64,000 nt of DNA from WHSW01 sp963742205 (GCA_963742205.1 CAVUKZ010000011.1:218775-282774); one strand, 5' to 3'. Numbered from the stretch's first letter, positions 44,028 to 53,829 are shown. Numbers and translations: made by a program. The notes: a model not told the origin generated them from the letters alone.

Positions 44028-45170
44028 TCAAGGTGCCAGTTCTTTGAGTGCATCAGCGATCGCAGCGACGTCGGAACTGTCGTTGTATCCGTGCAGTGAG
44101 ATCCGGATTCCGCCACCGCGGGAGCTGACGATCACGCCATATTCGGCCGCCAGCGTTGCTTGGACCGCCGACGCACTGAGAGTTGCGTGCCGCAAGGAAA
44201 CGATGTGACCGCATGCACTGCCTCCGCCAAGCGCTCGAAACGGCGTCCAGCCGAGGGGTTCCACTTGACCGGCTAGCTCTTCAGCGAGAACGCGGGAGTG
44301 TTCGGCGAGAGCCTCTGCGCCAGCTTCGGCAAGCAGCGCAAGCGACCGACTCAACCCGACTGCCGAGCAGTACGACATCGTGGATAGTTCATACCGTCGA
44401 GCGTCGTCGGCCAAGAGAAGCGTTTGCGCCGTGAAGTTGAAGGGGTCGCTGGCTCCCTTCCATCCGATGATCCCCGGCGTTGTGGCGATGAGCTCGTCAG
44501 ATACAGCCAAGATCCCGACGCCGCCGTGCGCAGAGAGCCATTTGTAGCCGCTGCAGACGAGCGCATCCGCGGACCATTCCCGCATGCTGACCGAGGCGGC
44601 GCCAGCGAGCTGCGTAACGTCCACGACGATCTTCGCGCCTACCTCGTGAGCCCGTCGCGAAACGGCCGCAACGTCGAGCGCCGTACCGGTCGCATACTGC
44701 ACCGCACTGACGCAGACCACCGAGGTGGACCTTGAGACCGCCTCAATCAAGGCCGCGGTTAGGTCCGTGTGCGGGCTGTCCTCCACCCAACGGATCGCGG
44801 TGCCCAACCTATCCCGGGCCGCCAGCCAGGGATAGGTGACGCTTGGGAAATCCGTGGGTACTAGGACTACCTCGCCAGAGTTCGTGGCGACGGCCGCTGC
44901 CATTTGGCTGAGACCCTCGCTCGCTCCCCCAATGATGGCGATGCCGCGCAGCGGCGCGTCTAGCAGCGTCGCGGCAGCTGCCCGCAGGTCGTCGAGCACG
45001 CGAGCCTCGGCCACGTCAGACATTCGCATGTTGCCGTGCTGGGCAACATCGTGGAGAAAGGCCGTCATGGCCTCGACCGAGTCGCGCGGGATGAGGCCCA
45101 ACGACGCCTGATTGAGATACAGGCTATGGCTCAACGCCTCGTACTGGTCCCGTGGTATCAGAGCGCGCAT
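44028..45170 (-). CDS. Class V aminotransferase / selenocysteine-lyase-like PLP enzyme
   Basis: 380 residues from ATG 45170, preceded by GGAGGG at good spacing; the longer frame is rejected on that basis. Fold-type I PLP enzyme of the NifS/Csd/isopenicillin-N-epimerase-like group. Visible features are YLNQASLGLIP at the start, GGASEGLSQ, VDVTQLAG and the cofactor lysine in CSGYKWLSAHGG, then GGGIRISLHGYNDSSDV near the end. Substrate cannot be assigned; a cysteine desulfurase role is unlikely without a partner scaffold gene. It lies between repeat cassettes B and C, convergent with the phosphoesterase. Confidence 0.85.
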   Translation of the reverse strand: MRALIPRDQYEALSHSLYLNQASLGLIPRDSVEAMTAFLHDVAQHGNMRMSDVAEARVLDDLRAAAATLLDAPLRGIAIIGGASEGLSQMAAAVATNSGEVVLVPTDFPSVTYPWLAARDRLGTAIRWVEDSPHTDLTAALIEAVSRSTSVVCVSAVQYATGTALDVAAVSRRAHEVGAKIVVDVTQLAGAASVSMREWSADALVCSGYKWLSAHGGVGILAVSDELIATTPGIIGWKGASDPFNFTAQTLLLADDARRYELSTMSYCSAVGLSRSLALLAEAGAEALAEHSRVLAEELAGQVEPLGWTPFRALGGGSACGHIVSLRHATLSASAVQATLAAEYGVIVSSRGGGIRISLHGYNDSSDVAAIADALKELAP

Positions 45171-45292
45171 GACCCTCCTGCTGGCGAGATGACCGCGAAG
45201 CGCCCAGTCTGAGTTACGCGAGCCGACCCTATCCGCGGCAGGCGGGTTCTCCAAGGCGGGCGGCGGCGGGAGCGATGGCGGCTGAGAGAGCG

Positions 45293-45540
45293 GATCCCCG
45301 AATCCCGCATCGCCATGCGGGACCCGAGGCAGTGGAGCTAGTCGGGCTCGAACCGACGACCTCCTGATTGCGAAGCGGGGCGACGCTCGGAGCCAGGAAG
45401 CGGCGCTTGCGCCTCTATCAAGCGGAATCTGCCCGACGCGCTGCGAACGCAGCCAACGTCGGATAGCCGTGGATTACCGTGGATGTCGTTGGATTTGGGC
45501 ACTAGAACGGGTTTGGTGCCCAATGGATCCGGTGCTCCGC
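45293..45540. repeat. Dispersed cassette copy C: hairpin, tRNA 3' half, four 10-bp GGAT repeats, hairpin
   Basis: The most complete copy. A TCCCGCAT/ATGCGGGA hairpin is followed by the antisense tRNA 3' half (45333-45376). After about 85 bp come four consecutive 10-bp units GGATAGCCGT, GGATTACCGT, GGATGTCGTT and GGATTTGGGC (45461-45500). An 8-bp perfect inverted repeat TTGGGCAC/GTGCCCAA (45495-45502 and 45516-45523) overlaps the last unit. The cassette ends GGTGCTCCGC. The phased repeats resemble recombinase arm-type sites; this is inference. Confidence 0.78.
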
Positions 45541-45571
45541 AGCCGCTTTCACGCGAAAGGAGCAGCGCTGA

Positions 45572-46282
45572 TTACCGTTGAGTTACGGCGGCGTCGTGCA
45601 GGATGCTCGCCAGCTCGGCTGGTCGTGAAAGGAACGGCGAGTGGCTGCCGGGCAATTCGACCACATCCGCGTCCAGGCGCTTGCGGGCAATACTCCTGGA
45701 CCAGGCAGGGTTGACCAGCCGATCCGCATTGCAGAGGATGTAGGTCGACGGTTCTGCCGGGAAGGCGTCGAGCGAACACGGCTGGACATACGGTGATTGA
45801 GCCTGTGGTCGCAACCGCTCGAGGGCTTCCTCTGTCGTTGGGGAGTCGCAGTCCGCATACATGAAGTGGCGAGCCAGCCCTTCATCGACCCAGCCGCGCC
45901 GGCCTTCGGCGTCAGGTTCGCCGAGGCCCGCCACGTATCCGAGGTCGAGCATGTTGTGCTCCGTTGCGAGCTGGTCCATGAAGCTTGCGCCGGGCATGGG
46001 GACGAGCGCGCATAGATATACGAGTCTGCTCACTCGCTGACGCGCCGGGACGAGAGGAATCGTCAGCCCGGCGAGGGAGTGTCCGACGACTACTACGTCG
46101 CCTTCTGCCGCTTCGAGTTCGTCTGCAACGACATTGGCGTAGGTGTCGAACGTCGCCGTCGGGTCGTCACCGGGCAGGTCCATCGCAATGACGCCGTGGC
46201 CGCGGCTTTCCAGTGCTGGAATCAGCCGATACCAGCACCAGGCCCCATGCCACGCCCCATGCACCAAGGCGAAGGTCGCCAC
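45572..46282 (-). CDS. Alpha/beta hydrolase
   Basis: 236-residue cytoplasmic hydrolase of the small methylesterase / hydroxynitrile-lyase-like group. It starts FALVHGAWHGAWCWYRLIPALESRGH. The nucleophile elbow is GHSLAG, the acid is likely in the VNPAWSRSIARKRLDAD region, and the catalytic histidine is in LPGSHSPFLSRP. Length and motif order are normal. It follows the cupin gene on the same strand with a gap of about 100 bp, so cotranscription is possible. The substrate is unknown. Confidence 0.87.
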   Translation of the reverse strand: MATFALVHGAWHGAWCWYRLIPALESRGHGVIAMDLPGDDPTATFDTYANVVADELEAAEGDVVVVGHSLAGLTIPLVPARQRVSRLVYLCALVPMPGASFMDQLATEHNMLDLGYVAGLGEPDAEGRRGWVDEGLARHFMYADCDSPTTEEALERLRPQAQSPYVQPCSLDAFPAEPSTYILCNADRLVNPAWSRSIARKRLDADVVELPGSHSPFLSRPAELASILHDAAVTQR

Positions 46283-46379
46283 CAGCCGAGCCTCTCATAC
46301 ATCAATGCAACACGGCAGCGGCGGTTCTCATCTGCGCGAACAGGAAGAGCCAGCGCGAGGGAGATCGACGGACCGCCGG

Positions 46380-46721
46380 CTACCCGCCGAGCACCCACAT
46401 CTCCTTGAACGGAAGAGTGAGACGCCAGGTCGTCACCGCTCCCTTTGGCAGGCACGCCATGTCGCCAGGCTTCAGCTCCAACACCGGTCCATCCTCAATT
46501 TGGACCTGCGCCTCACCTTCGAGTACAAGGAGCACCTGGGTGGCCGGCAGCGTCCAGTCCGGCGGCTGTTGATCGGCCTCCGTTGAGAACCGCGACAACC
46601 CAGCTCGCATGGTTCCGGTGTCGAAAAGCACATGCTCCTCGGCACCCCCTCCGATCTCAGGGTCGGTCAGCCACTCCTCCGTCGCGACGTTGGAAACGAA
46701 CACCCCCGGGTGCACCTCCAT
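46380..46721 (-). CDS. Cupin-domain protein
   Basis: 113-residue single cupin barrel. The second cupin motif is well formed (LELKPGDMACLPKGAVTTWRL). The first is weak (TLPATQVLLVLEGEAQVQI) and lacks the paired histidines, so metal binding is doubtful. The C-terminus FKEMWVLGG is typical of small DUF861-like cupins. It lies upstream of the alpha/beta hydrolase gene on the same strand. Function is unknown. Confidence 0.78.
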   Translation of the reverse strand: MEVHPGVFVSNVATEEWLTDPEIGGGAEEHVLFDTGTMRAGLSRFSTEADQQPPDWTLPATQVLLVLEGEAQVQIEDGPVLELKPGDMACLPKGAVTTWRLTLPFKEMWVLGG

Positions 46722-46920
46722 CTCAGCCTCCTCGCTTGCGGATCACGGAGGGCCATGCTCCCAGGAATCCCCTGCACCATCTGCGACTGTCGCACCGCGC
46801 GACGAGGAGCCGCGAAGGGCAGTCCCAGGCACGCGGGAGGGGGCGCGCCGGGCGTAAGCGAGCTCAGTGCTTCCCGGAATGGAAAAGGATTGCCCGGCTC
46901 GGATCTGAGAGGATCCGTTC

Positions 46921-47304
46921 ATGACCGCTCCGGAAGACGTCATACGGGCCTACGTGGAAGCGACTTCAGCGGCGGATGGAGACGCAGCAGCAGCCTTGAC
47001 GGCCGACGATGCGGTGATCGAACTTCCTGACGGCACGGCCCTCAATGGCAAGGAAGGCGCCCGCCAGTTCGCCTCCAAGCATGCTGAGGCTGACGGCAAA
47101 AAGCAGGGCGTCACGCTGACTTCGCTTGAAGCTCGCACCGGGGATCGGTTTGTCGCGACGCTTGAGATGACCAACCGCGAGGTCGCGACGGATGAGCTTC
47201 TCTACTCGATGGACGTTGGAGGTGTGTTCGAGGTGCGCGACGGGCTGATTGCGCGCAACCAGGTCTTTCCTTCGCCCGATGAGGCCGTTGCCGCGGCCGG
47301 CTGA
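46921..47304 (+). CDS. SnoaL-like / NTF2-fold protein
   Basis: 127 residues, starting ATG 46921 after GAGAGGAT. The pattern is NTF2-like: PEDVIRAYVEATSAADGDAAAALTADDAVIELPDG, a middle FVATLEMTNREV strand and VGGVFEVRDGLIARNQVFPS. No catalytic Asp/His arrangement is recognisable. It is divergent from the cupin gene. One of several NTF2-like proteins in the window; the role is unknown. Confidence 0.78.
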   Translation: MTAPEDVIRAYVEATSAADGDAAAALTADDAVIELPDGTALNGKEGARQFASKHAEADGKKQGVTLTSLEARTGDRFVATLEMTNREVATDELLYSMDVGGVFEVRDGLIARNQVFPSPDEAVAAAG

Positions 47305-47390
47305 CGCAATTCAGGCCTAGCTGTCCCTCCGCGCGACTTGCGGAAGGGAGCGTCGCGGCAGCCGAGATGCCTGCACGTCGTCGAAAGCGG

Positions 47391-47792
47391 CTACTGCCGC
47401 AGCCCGGAGGCTTCGAGGGCTTCCTCCCGCTCGGCGTACTCATCGACACGCGAGACCTTTCCCTCGCGCAACGTATAGACCTCGTAGAAGCGGGCATCGA
47501 CCTCGACCCCGCTTCCTCGGCCGCGTCCTTGGTGATGCGCGACCACGACGACTCGATCGCCGGCGTCGATGAATTCTTCGAACGTCACGTTGAGTTCTTC
47601 AAAGGCGCTCGCCCACCGCTCCCAGTCGTCTCGCATCGCACTCGGGCCGTATGACGGTTCCTCATCGATTACGTGGAGCGGATTCATCACGACATCGGGA
47701 CGAAAGATTGCGTCCGCTTCGGCGCGGTCGCCGACTCCGTAGTACTCGTACGCGATCGCCTTGCGCACGACCTCGACGTTCTCCTCCGACAT
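47391..47792 (-). CDS. SnoaL-like / NTF2-fold protein
   Basis: 133 residues from ATG 47792 (MSEENVEVVRKAI); the longer open frame is rejected because all family members start there. Typical segments are EADAIFRPDVVMNPLHVIDEEPSYGPSAMRDDWERW, VVAHHQGRGRGSGVEVDARFYEVYTLREGKVSRVDEY and a final REEALEASGL. It is closely similar in layout to the proteins at 21848 and 53323. The role is unknown. Confidence 0.8.
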   Translation of the reverse strand: MSEENVEVVRKAIAYEYYGVGDRAEADAIFRPDVVMNPLHVIDEEPSYGPSAMRDDWERWASAFEELNVTFEEFIDAGDRVVVVAHHQGRGRGSGVEVDARFYEVYTLREGKVSRVDEYAEREEALEASGLRQ

Positions 47793-48204
47793 CGCCCGCG
47801 GAGTATCTCGCGGATTCACCGCTTTCCACGCAACGCGGCTCGATTTTGACCGACCGAGCTCACGCCTCCTTCGCGCGCCGGGGAGCAGCCCGGGATCACG
47901 CGAACGCAGAAGGACCGACGAGTTCGACGCCATCCCGCGGTCCTCCTAGCAGTAGCGACGACGATGGAGGCTGACTTCTGAGATGAGCGGATCACCCATC
48001 TATTCGCCGGTGTCCCGGCCACCCGGCCCCTCCCGCTTCGCGCGAGGACCAGCACCGGGATCACGGGGAGCGGAGCCAGTCCCGCCGAGCCACTCAGCGC
48101 CTCTGCGCATGGAGCCGGGAACGGTCGAGTAGCGTCGCTCGCGTCTGCCTAACGAAGGGACGCCAGATGAAGAGAGCGTTCGTAGAAACCGCGGGAGGCA
48201 CACG
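47793..48204. other. Divergent intergenic region, no gene seen
   Basis: About 410 bp between divergent genes. No conserved protein-coding pattern, tRNA signature or terminator was recognised. GGGAGG lies just before the ATG at 48205 and is the ribosome site of the following gene. Confidence 0.45.
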
Positions 48205-48885
48205 ATGAGGGTCTGCATCGTCGGGGCCTCCGGAAAGCTCGGGCAGTACATGGTCCAGCACGCGCTGGACCGTGACTACGAGGTAGTCGGTGTCTGCAGG
48301 GAGCAGAGCGTCGCGAAGCTCGATGCATTCAAGGAGCGCATCACCGTCGTTCCGGGAGCGACGGACGACCGCGACGTGATCAGGCAAGCGGTGGCGGGGT
48401 GCGACGGGGTGCTCGTCGTTCTGGTGCCACGAGGCGTGCACGGCTACTCGACCGGCACCGCCCAGGCGGTGCTCGACCACGCGCCACCGAGGGCGCGGCT
48501 GGTGTTCTCGTCCGGGTGGCACATCACCCGCGACGGTCAGGACATGTACACGTGGAAGCTCCGCCTGTTCGTGAAAATCATCACTCCGCTCGCACGACTC
48601 GTCCGCTTCGCGGACCTCGACGACCAGGTGGAAGCGTGCCGGCGGGTATTTGCCAGCGACACGCGGTGGACCGTCGTGCGAGGGAGCGACCTCGAGGAGG
48701 GCGAGAGTCAGGGCCTGCCCGTGTGGAGCCGCCATGTGGGCGACCCGATCCTCGAGAGCAACCTCACGCGCCGCATAGATTTCGCGCTGTTCATGGTCGA
48801 CGCCTTGACCAACGATGAGCTGGTCCAGGAGGCTCCGGCGATCGTCGGCTGTCAGACGCCCTCGGCACTCGCGCACGCTGCCTGA
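48205..48885 (+). CDS. NAD(P)-binding NmrA/SDR-like protein
   Basis: 226-residue atypical short-chain dehydrogenase-like protein. The N-terminal nucleotide-binding motif is VCIVGASGKLGQYMVQHAL, with DRDVIRQAVAGCDGVLVVLVP as the next strand-helix unit and RLVFSSGWH where classical members have the catalytic YxxxK region. That motif is not obvious here, so it may be a sensor or reductase of the NmrA/NAD(P)H-azoreductase type. ATG 48205 has a good GGGAGG site. It stands alone; the substrate is unknown. Confidence 0.8.
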   Translation: MRVCIVGASGKLGQYMVQHALDRDYEVVGVCREQSVAKLDAFKERITVVPGATDDRDVIRQAVAGCDGVLVVLVPRGVHGYSTGTAQAVLDHAPPRARLVFSSGWHITRDGQDMYTWKLRLFVKIITPLARLVRFADLDDQVEACRRVFASDTRWTVVRGSDLEEGESQGLPVWSRHVGDPILESNLTRRIDFALFMVDALTNDELVQEAPAIVGCQTPSALAHAA

Positions 48886-49097
48886 GTCGACGAGAGTCGG
48901 GCAACCGTCGGACCGTGCCTTCGTCTACCGCTTCGGACGACCGGCGGTAGCTCCTAATAGCGGCTCATCGGAGCCACTGCTCCTCTGCGCGAAAGAGAAC
49001 TGCCGCTACTGAGTCATCTGTTGAGGGACGCGTCGGTCGCCTCACGATTCAGCACCAAGCAGGCGGCGTCTGGCCGATGCGCGAGCGGCGGCAACGA

Positions 49098-50003
49098 TCA
49101 CGAGCCACGTGCTCGCGTCCGTAGCCACCGTCCGGCGATCGCAACGCCGATCACGAGCAACAGGCCGAGGATGGCTCCCATTCGGACCGTCCACCAGCCC
49201 GCGCCGGCGCGGTCGTCGCCCTCGGGTCCGGACTCGACACGCGACCCGATGACCGCGTCCAACCAGCCCGCGAAGCGCGACACGCGAGTCTGGTAGTCGA
49301 GCGCGCCGTACTGGCCAATGCCGGTGCCGCGATCTCCGTCGCCCCACGAGTTGAGTCCGGCGACGTATCGCGTCCCGTCCACGTCGAGGAACGCGGGGCA
49401 GCCGCTGTCGCCAGCAGCTCCGACGCCTTCGAGATCGGTAACGCCGTCCTCTCCGGGGCGCTCGAAGACGACCTCGAGGAACTGGTCGTTCACGGCGCTC
49501 ACCACGTTCGTGGCCCTGCGGAGCTTGCCGTCGGTGTGACCACCGGCCTCGCCGTCGACGCCCGTCGCCGTGACACCGCGGCCGACCAGCGTGACCACAG
49601 CGCCGAGCTCGTCGGAGCCGCGATAGATCGGGATCGGATCCACACCGGTGACCGGCTCCTCGAGGCGGACCAGGGCGATGTCGTACTTGTCGCGGTTCTC
49701 CCACTGGGGGTGCAGGTAGACGTCGGCCACGACATGGGCGGCGCCGCCGATCTCGAGGGAGTCGCCCGGGCTCAGGTCCACCGCGCAATGGGCGACGCTC
49801 AACACGAACGACTCGTGGATCAGCGTGCCGATGCAGTCGCCCCTGCTGATCAAGTCGGCCAGCGCGGGATAGTCCGCGTCGGCGACAACGTACTCGGCAT
49901 CGGCCACATCGTGGCGAACGATGATGGCGCTCGAGTCGGGAACGGCCAGGAGTCCGAACCCCGCGACACTGAGGCCCACCAGCCCGATGACCAGTGTCCT
50001 CAT
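49098..50003 (-). CDS. Trypsin-like (S1) serine protease with C-terminal membrane anchor
   Basis: 301 residues. Signal peptide (residues 1-26). S1 protease domain with a complete triad: H72 (SVAHC), D108 (YDIALVRL) and S200 (GDSGCPAF). C57 and C73 probably form the usual disulfide near the active histidine. A hydrophobic segment at about residues 277-292 (AILGLLLVIGVAIAGRWL) followed by arginines indicates a C-terminal membrane anchor with the protease outside. There is no PDZ domain, so it is not HtrA-like. The gene stands alone. The substrate is unknown. Confidence 0.87.
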   Translation of the reverse strand: MRTLVIGLVGLSVAGFGLLAVPDSSAIIVRHDVADAEYVVADADYPALADLISRGDCIGTLIHESFVLSVAHCAVDLSPGDSLEIGGAAHVVADVYLHPQWENRDKYDIALVRLEEPVTGVDPIPIYRGSDELGAVVTLVGRGVTATGVDGEAGGHTDGKLRRATNVVSAVNDQFLEVVFERPGEDGVTDLEGVGAAGDSGCPAFLDVDGTRYVAGLNSWGDGDRGTGIGQYGALDYQTRVSRFAGWLDAVIGSRVESGPEGDDRAGAGWWTVRMGAILGLLLVIGVAIAGRWLRTRARGS

Positions 50004-50342
50004 GAATCGCCGACCTCGACGTCGGAACCTTCAATCAGGACCGTTGGTTCTCCTCGCGTGTCCGCCCACGAAGCAAGCCTTGCAGCCTCGCCAGGTACTC
50101 GACCTCCCCGGATTGCCTCCAACGGTTCGGCCTTGCGGGCACCGCTGTCGCTCTGCGCGCGGAGCAGCAGCCGCACGGCGTGCGAACGGTCCCTAGCTCA
50201 TTCGGCGAGATTCTCTGAGTGGCGGAGGCCTGGGAACCGGCGGCCGTCGAAGTAGCGGCCCGGGCGAGACCAGATCGGTCCGTACCGGGCTCACACTGCC
50301 ACCTCGGCGCCGACCTACAATTACCCAGTTGTCCTCGGGAAG
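50004..50342. other. Divergent intergenic region, no gene seen
   Basis: About 340 bp between the protease gene and the LuxR-type regulator gene. Nothing with family resemblance was found in any frame, and no clear hairpin or operator was recognised. Confidence 0.4.
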
Positions 50343-53205
50343 GTGAAGGTGCTGGCCCAGGACCCGGACCGGAGCGTTGGCGTCGCTACGACCCTGCTCG
50401 AACGCGAGGCCGAGCTCGGCGCGATCGGCGAGGCGCTGGCGCTCGCCGCTCAAGGCGCTGGCCGCCCGGTTCTGATCCGGGGTCCGCCGGGTATCGGCAA
50501 GACGAGACTCGCCCAGGCCGCAGTCGAGCAAGCGACTATGGCCGGCTTCCGGATCTGCTCGGCGCGCGGGACCGAGCTTGAGCGCGGGTTTCCGTTCGGG
50601 CTCGTACGGCAGCTGTTCGAGCCGGTGCTGAACGGGTCCGGCCCGGAGCGAACCGAGGTGCTCTTCGGGGCCGCAGCGGCCCCGGCCATTGCAGTATTCG
50701 AGCCTCCCGACAACTCCGTCGCCGCGCCACCGGATCCGGAGTACGGACACCTGCACGGGCTCTACTGGCTCGCCGCGAACCTCGCCGAGGAGGGCCCCGT
50801 GGTCCTGGCGATCGACGATGTTCACTGGGCCGACCAGGCCTCGCTTCGATTCCTCTCCTTCCTCGCTCCTCGCCTCGACGGCCTGCCGCTGCTGCTTTTG
50901 CTTTCGTCGCGGCCCGGGGAGTCAGAGATCGGGCCTGGACTTCGCAGCGAGCTGACCGAACATCCGGACCTGCTGTTGGTCCACCCGCCGCCGCTCAGCG
51001 AGTCCGCGGTCGCGAGCCTCGTGGGCGACAGGCTCGGCGACCAGGTGGCCGGCACGCTCGCCACCGCCTGTTATCACGCCAGCGGTGGGAATCCCTTCCT
51101 CGTCACGGAGCTCGTCCACGAGCTAGGCGAGCATCGCGACCTGCAAACGCTCAGCGCCGCCGACGTGGGCGAGACGGGCCCGGAGCGCGTCGCGGGCTCC
51201 GTCTATTCGCGAATTCGTCGGCTCGGCCCTGACGCCGAGAGCGTTGCTTCGGCGGTCGCGGTGCTCGGCGACAATGCGGAGTCGCGGCACGTTGCTGAAC
51301 TCGCCGGCCTCGACAGCGATCGGATCGAGGTGATCGCCGACGGGCTCGCAGACGCACACGTTCTACAGCCGGTGAGGCCGATTCGCTTCGCCCATCCGAT
51401 CCTGCACGCGGTGGTCTACAACGGCCTCGCCGACGGGCGACGCGGCGCGCTTCACGCCCACGCGGCCCGACTCCTCTACGAGGAGGGCGAGATCGATGCC
51501 GCTGCGCTACACCTGATCTCCGCCCCTGGTCCAGGGTGAGGCCTGGGCGCTCAGCTGCCTGCGGCGTGCCGCGTCGATGACGCTCGCCCGTGGCGAGCCG
51601 GCCACGGCGCGTGAGTTCTTCGAGCGAGCGTTGCGCGAGCAGCCGCGCGCGGAGGAGCGGGCTCAGATCCTGTTCGAGCTCGCGCGAGCTGCCGGGCAGG
51701 CCGGCGAAGCGGACGCGATTGAGCTCCTACACGAGACCGTGGCCCTGGCGGCCAGCCCGCGCCTGCGCACGCTGGCCTCGATCGAATTGGCGATGGCGCT
51801 GCATTTCCTGGGTCGCGGCGAGGAGGCGATCGATCTCGCGGTCAAAGCCCTTGCGGAGATCCCTGCCGATGAGCCCGCACTCCGCGCCCCACTGCAGGCG
51901 CTCCTCTTGATCGGCGCCCATCACGCGGCCTCGACCCGTCGCAAGACCGTCGACGAGATCCGTTTCGCGGCTGAGCATGCGGAGTCGGCGGATGCCTCGC
52001 CGGTGGTGCTCGCCCACGCCGCGCTCGAGCGGGCGGTCGTCGACGCCGAGCTCGAGCAAGCCGCCGAGTTCGCCGAGCGAGCCTTTCTCGGGGGACTGAT
52101 CGACGTCGTCACTGCCGACTTCCCCTCGGTCTACGCGTGCGCGTACGCGCTCTCGCTCGCCGATCGCTACGACGCCACGGACCGCTGGCTCTCGGCGGCG
52201 ATCGCCGAGGCGCGGTCGCGCGGCTCGGCACGCGGCTTCGCCCCGGCGTCCGCCTTCCGAGCCTGGAACGCGTACCGAGCGGGCAACCTGCGAGAGGCGG
52301 AGGCTGACGCGACGGCGAGCATCGAGCTGCTGGCCGGCGACCACATCATTCGCCCCGTGGCGCTCGCGGCGCTGATCCTGACGTTGATCGAACGCGGCGA
52401 GCTCGGCGAGGCCGAGCGTGCCCAGGCGGATTTTGAAGCATCTGGCCTTCCCGCCGATCTGTTCTCACTCACCCTCTTCAACCAGGCGAGCGGCGCGCTG
52501 GCGCTGGCCCGCGGAGACGGGGCGCGCGCGCTCATCTACCTCGACCGGGTTGGAGGTTGGGAGGTGGCGATGGGCTACCCCGGAGAGGCGTGGATCGATC
52601 ACAGGTCGCTGCGGGCGCTTGCGCTGCGCTTGCTTGGTCGTCACGGCGACGCGCGGCGCGAGGCGGCGGAGGCGGTCGAGTTGACCCGAGCTATGGGCTC
52701 GAGGCGGGCGCTCGGCGTCGCGCTGCGTGCCTTGGCGCGGGTCTCGAGAAAGGGCGACCGTGAGGAGCGGCTCCGCGAGTCGGCGGCGGTGCTCGAGGGC
52801 TCGGGAGCCGCGCTGGAGCACGCGCATACGCTGGTCGCGCTCGGGTCCGAGCTTCGCCGCGAGGGGCGGCGAAGCAAATCGCGCGAGAGCCTCGACGCGG
52901 GCCTCGACCTCGCCCGAAGCTGCGGGGCGACGGCCCTGGTCGAAACCGCCTATGAGGAGCTCGCCGCCGCCGGCGTGCATAGACGCAAGATGCTCCGAAC
53001 CGGTGTCGACGCGCTCACCGCGAGCGAGCTCCGAGTCGCCCGGATGGCGGCGGCCGGAAGGACCAATCACGAGATCGCGCAGGATCTGTTCGTAACCGTA
53101 AAGACGGTCGAGTTCCACCTCCGAAACACATACCGAAAGCTCGAAATCTCGTCGCGGGGCGAGCTCGGCGCGCTGCTCGGCGAGCCCGGGCCTCCGGTCA
53201 TCTAG
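50343..53205 (+). CDS. LAL-type LuxR-family transcriptional regulator (AAA ATPase - TPR - HTH) (one frameshift)
   Basis: About 954 residues. The N-terminal ATPase has Walker A RGPPGIGKT and Walker B VVLAIDDVHWAD, then a long helical repeat region. A C-terminal LuxR HTH follows: LTASELRVARMAAAGRTNHEIAQDLFVTVKTVEFHLRNTYRKL. The frame breaks in the C run at 51524-51527. Dropping one base gives ALVQGEAWALSCLRRAAS and joins the halves at normal family length. Without repair the C-terminal half would look like a separate LuxR protein starting at 51577. LAL regulators are ATP-dependent activators, often of catabolic or secondary-metabolite genes; the target is unknown. Confidence 0.87.
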
Positions 53206-53322
53206 ACCGCTCCTCGCAAACCGATGCTCGGGTCGATGCTCGGGTTCGACCCCGTTGCGGTGCGGTCTCGGGCCGCTGATCATCGACCCGTGGATGTCGC
53301 TTCGAGCTGAGGAAACCACGAG

Positions 53323-53758
53323 TTGTCAGAGACGAGCCGAGAAGTCGTCGACGTCGAGCTACGTGGCATGGCAGATGCGGGATGCCGACGCCGCGACTCG
53401 GCTCTGCCACGCAGACGTGCAGCTCCGTCTCGACGACCGGACCACGGTCTACCGCGGCCATCGTGGGATTCGAGAGGTGTTCGAGCGCGAACTCGACTGC
53501 TGGGAGCGGGTCGAGCTCGAGCTCGACGAGCTCATCGAGCGCGGCGACGAGATCCTCGGTCTCGGCACATTTCACGGCCGCGGCCACGGCAGCGGCATCG
53601 AGGTCGAGCACTTCATCGGCCACCTATGGACCGTCGACGCCGGCCTGCTCAGCCGCATTCAGATCTTTCGCGACCGCGACCGGGCGCTGGCGGCGATCGA
53701 GGCCGCATCCGAGGGGTCGACCGGCGGCGCGACCTCCGATCGGATCGAGCGCAGATGA
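53323..53758 (+). CDS. SnoaL-like / NTF2-fold protein (one frameshift)
   Basis: About 145 residues. TTG 53323 begins SETSREVVDV, and after one extra base at about 53353-53356 the frame continues SYVAWQMRDADAATRLCHADVQLRLDDRTTVYRGHRGIREVFERELDCWERV, typical of the family. The C-terminus is AEE-type weak (ALAAIEAASEGSTGG). A GAGG at 53309 may be the ribosome site. An ATG at 53255 is in the downstream frame but would add residues without family support. The role is unknown. Confidence 0.7.
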
Positions 53759-53829
53759 CCGGTAGCGCTGCGCCCTCGTGGACGGAGGGACCGGATCCGA
53801 GCCTTAGGCAACCGAGACCGGAGAACACC

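Noticed and set aside
34930..45376. tRNA halves considered as functional tRNA genes
   Set aside because: No 5' acceptor strand, D arm or complete anticodon arm can be found at any of the three loci.
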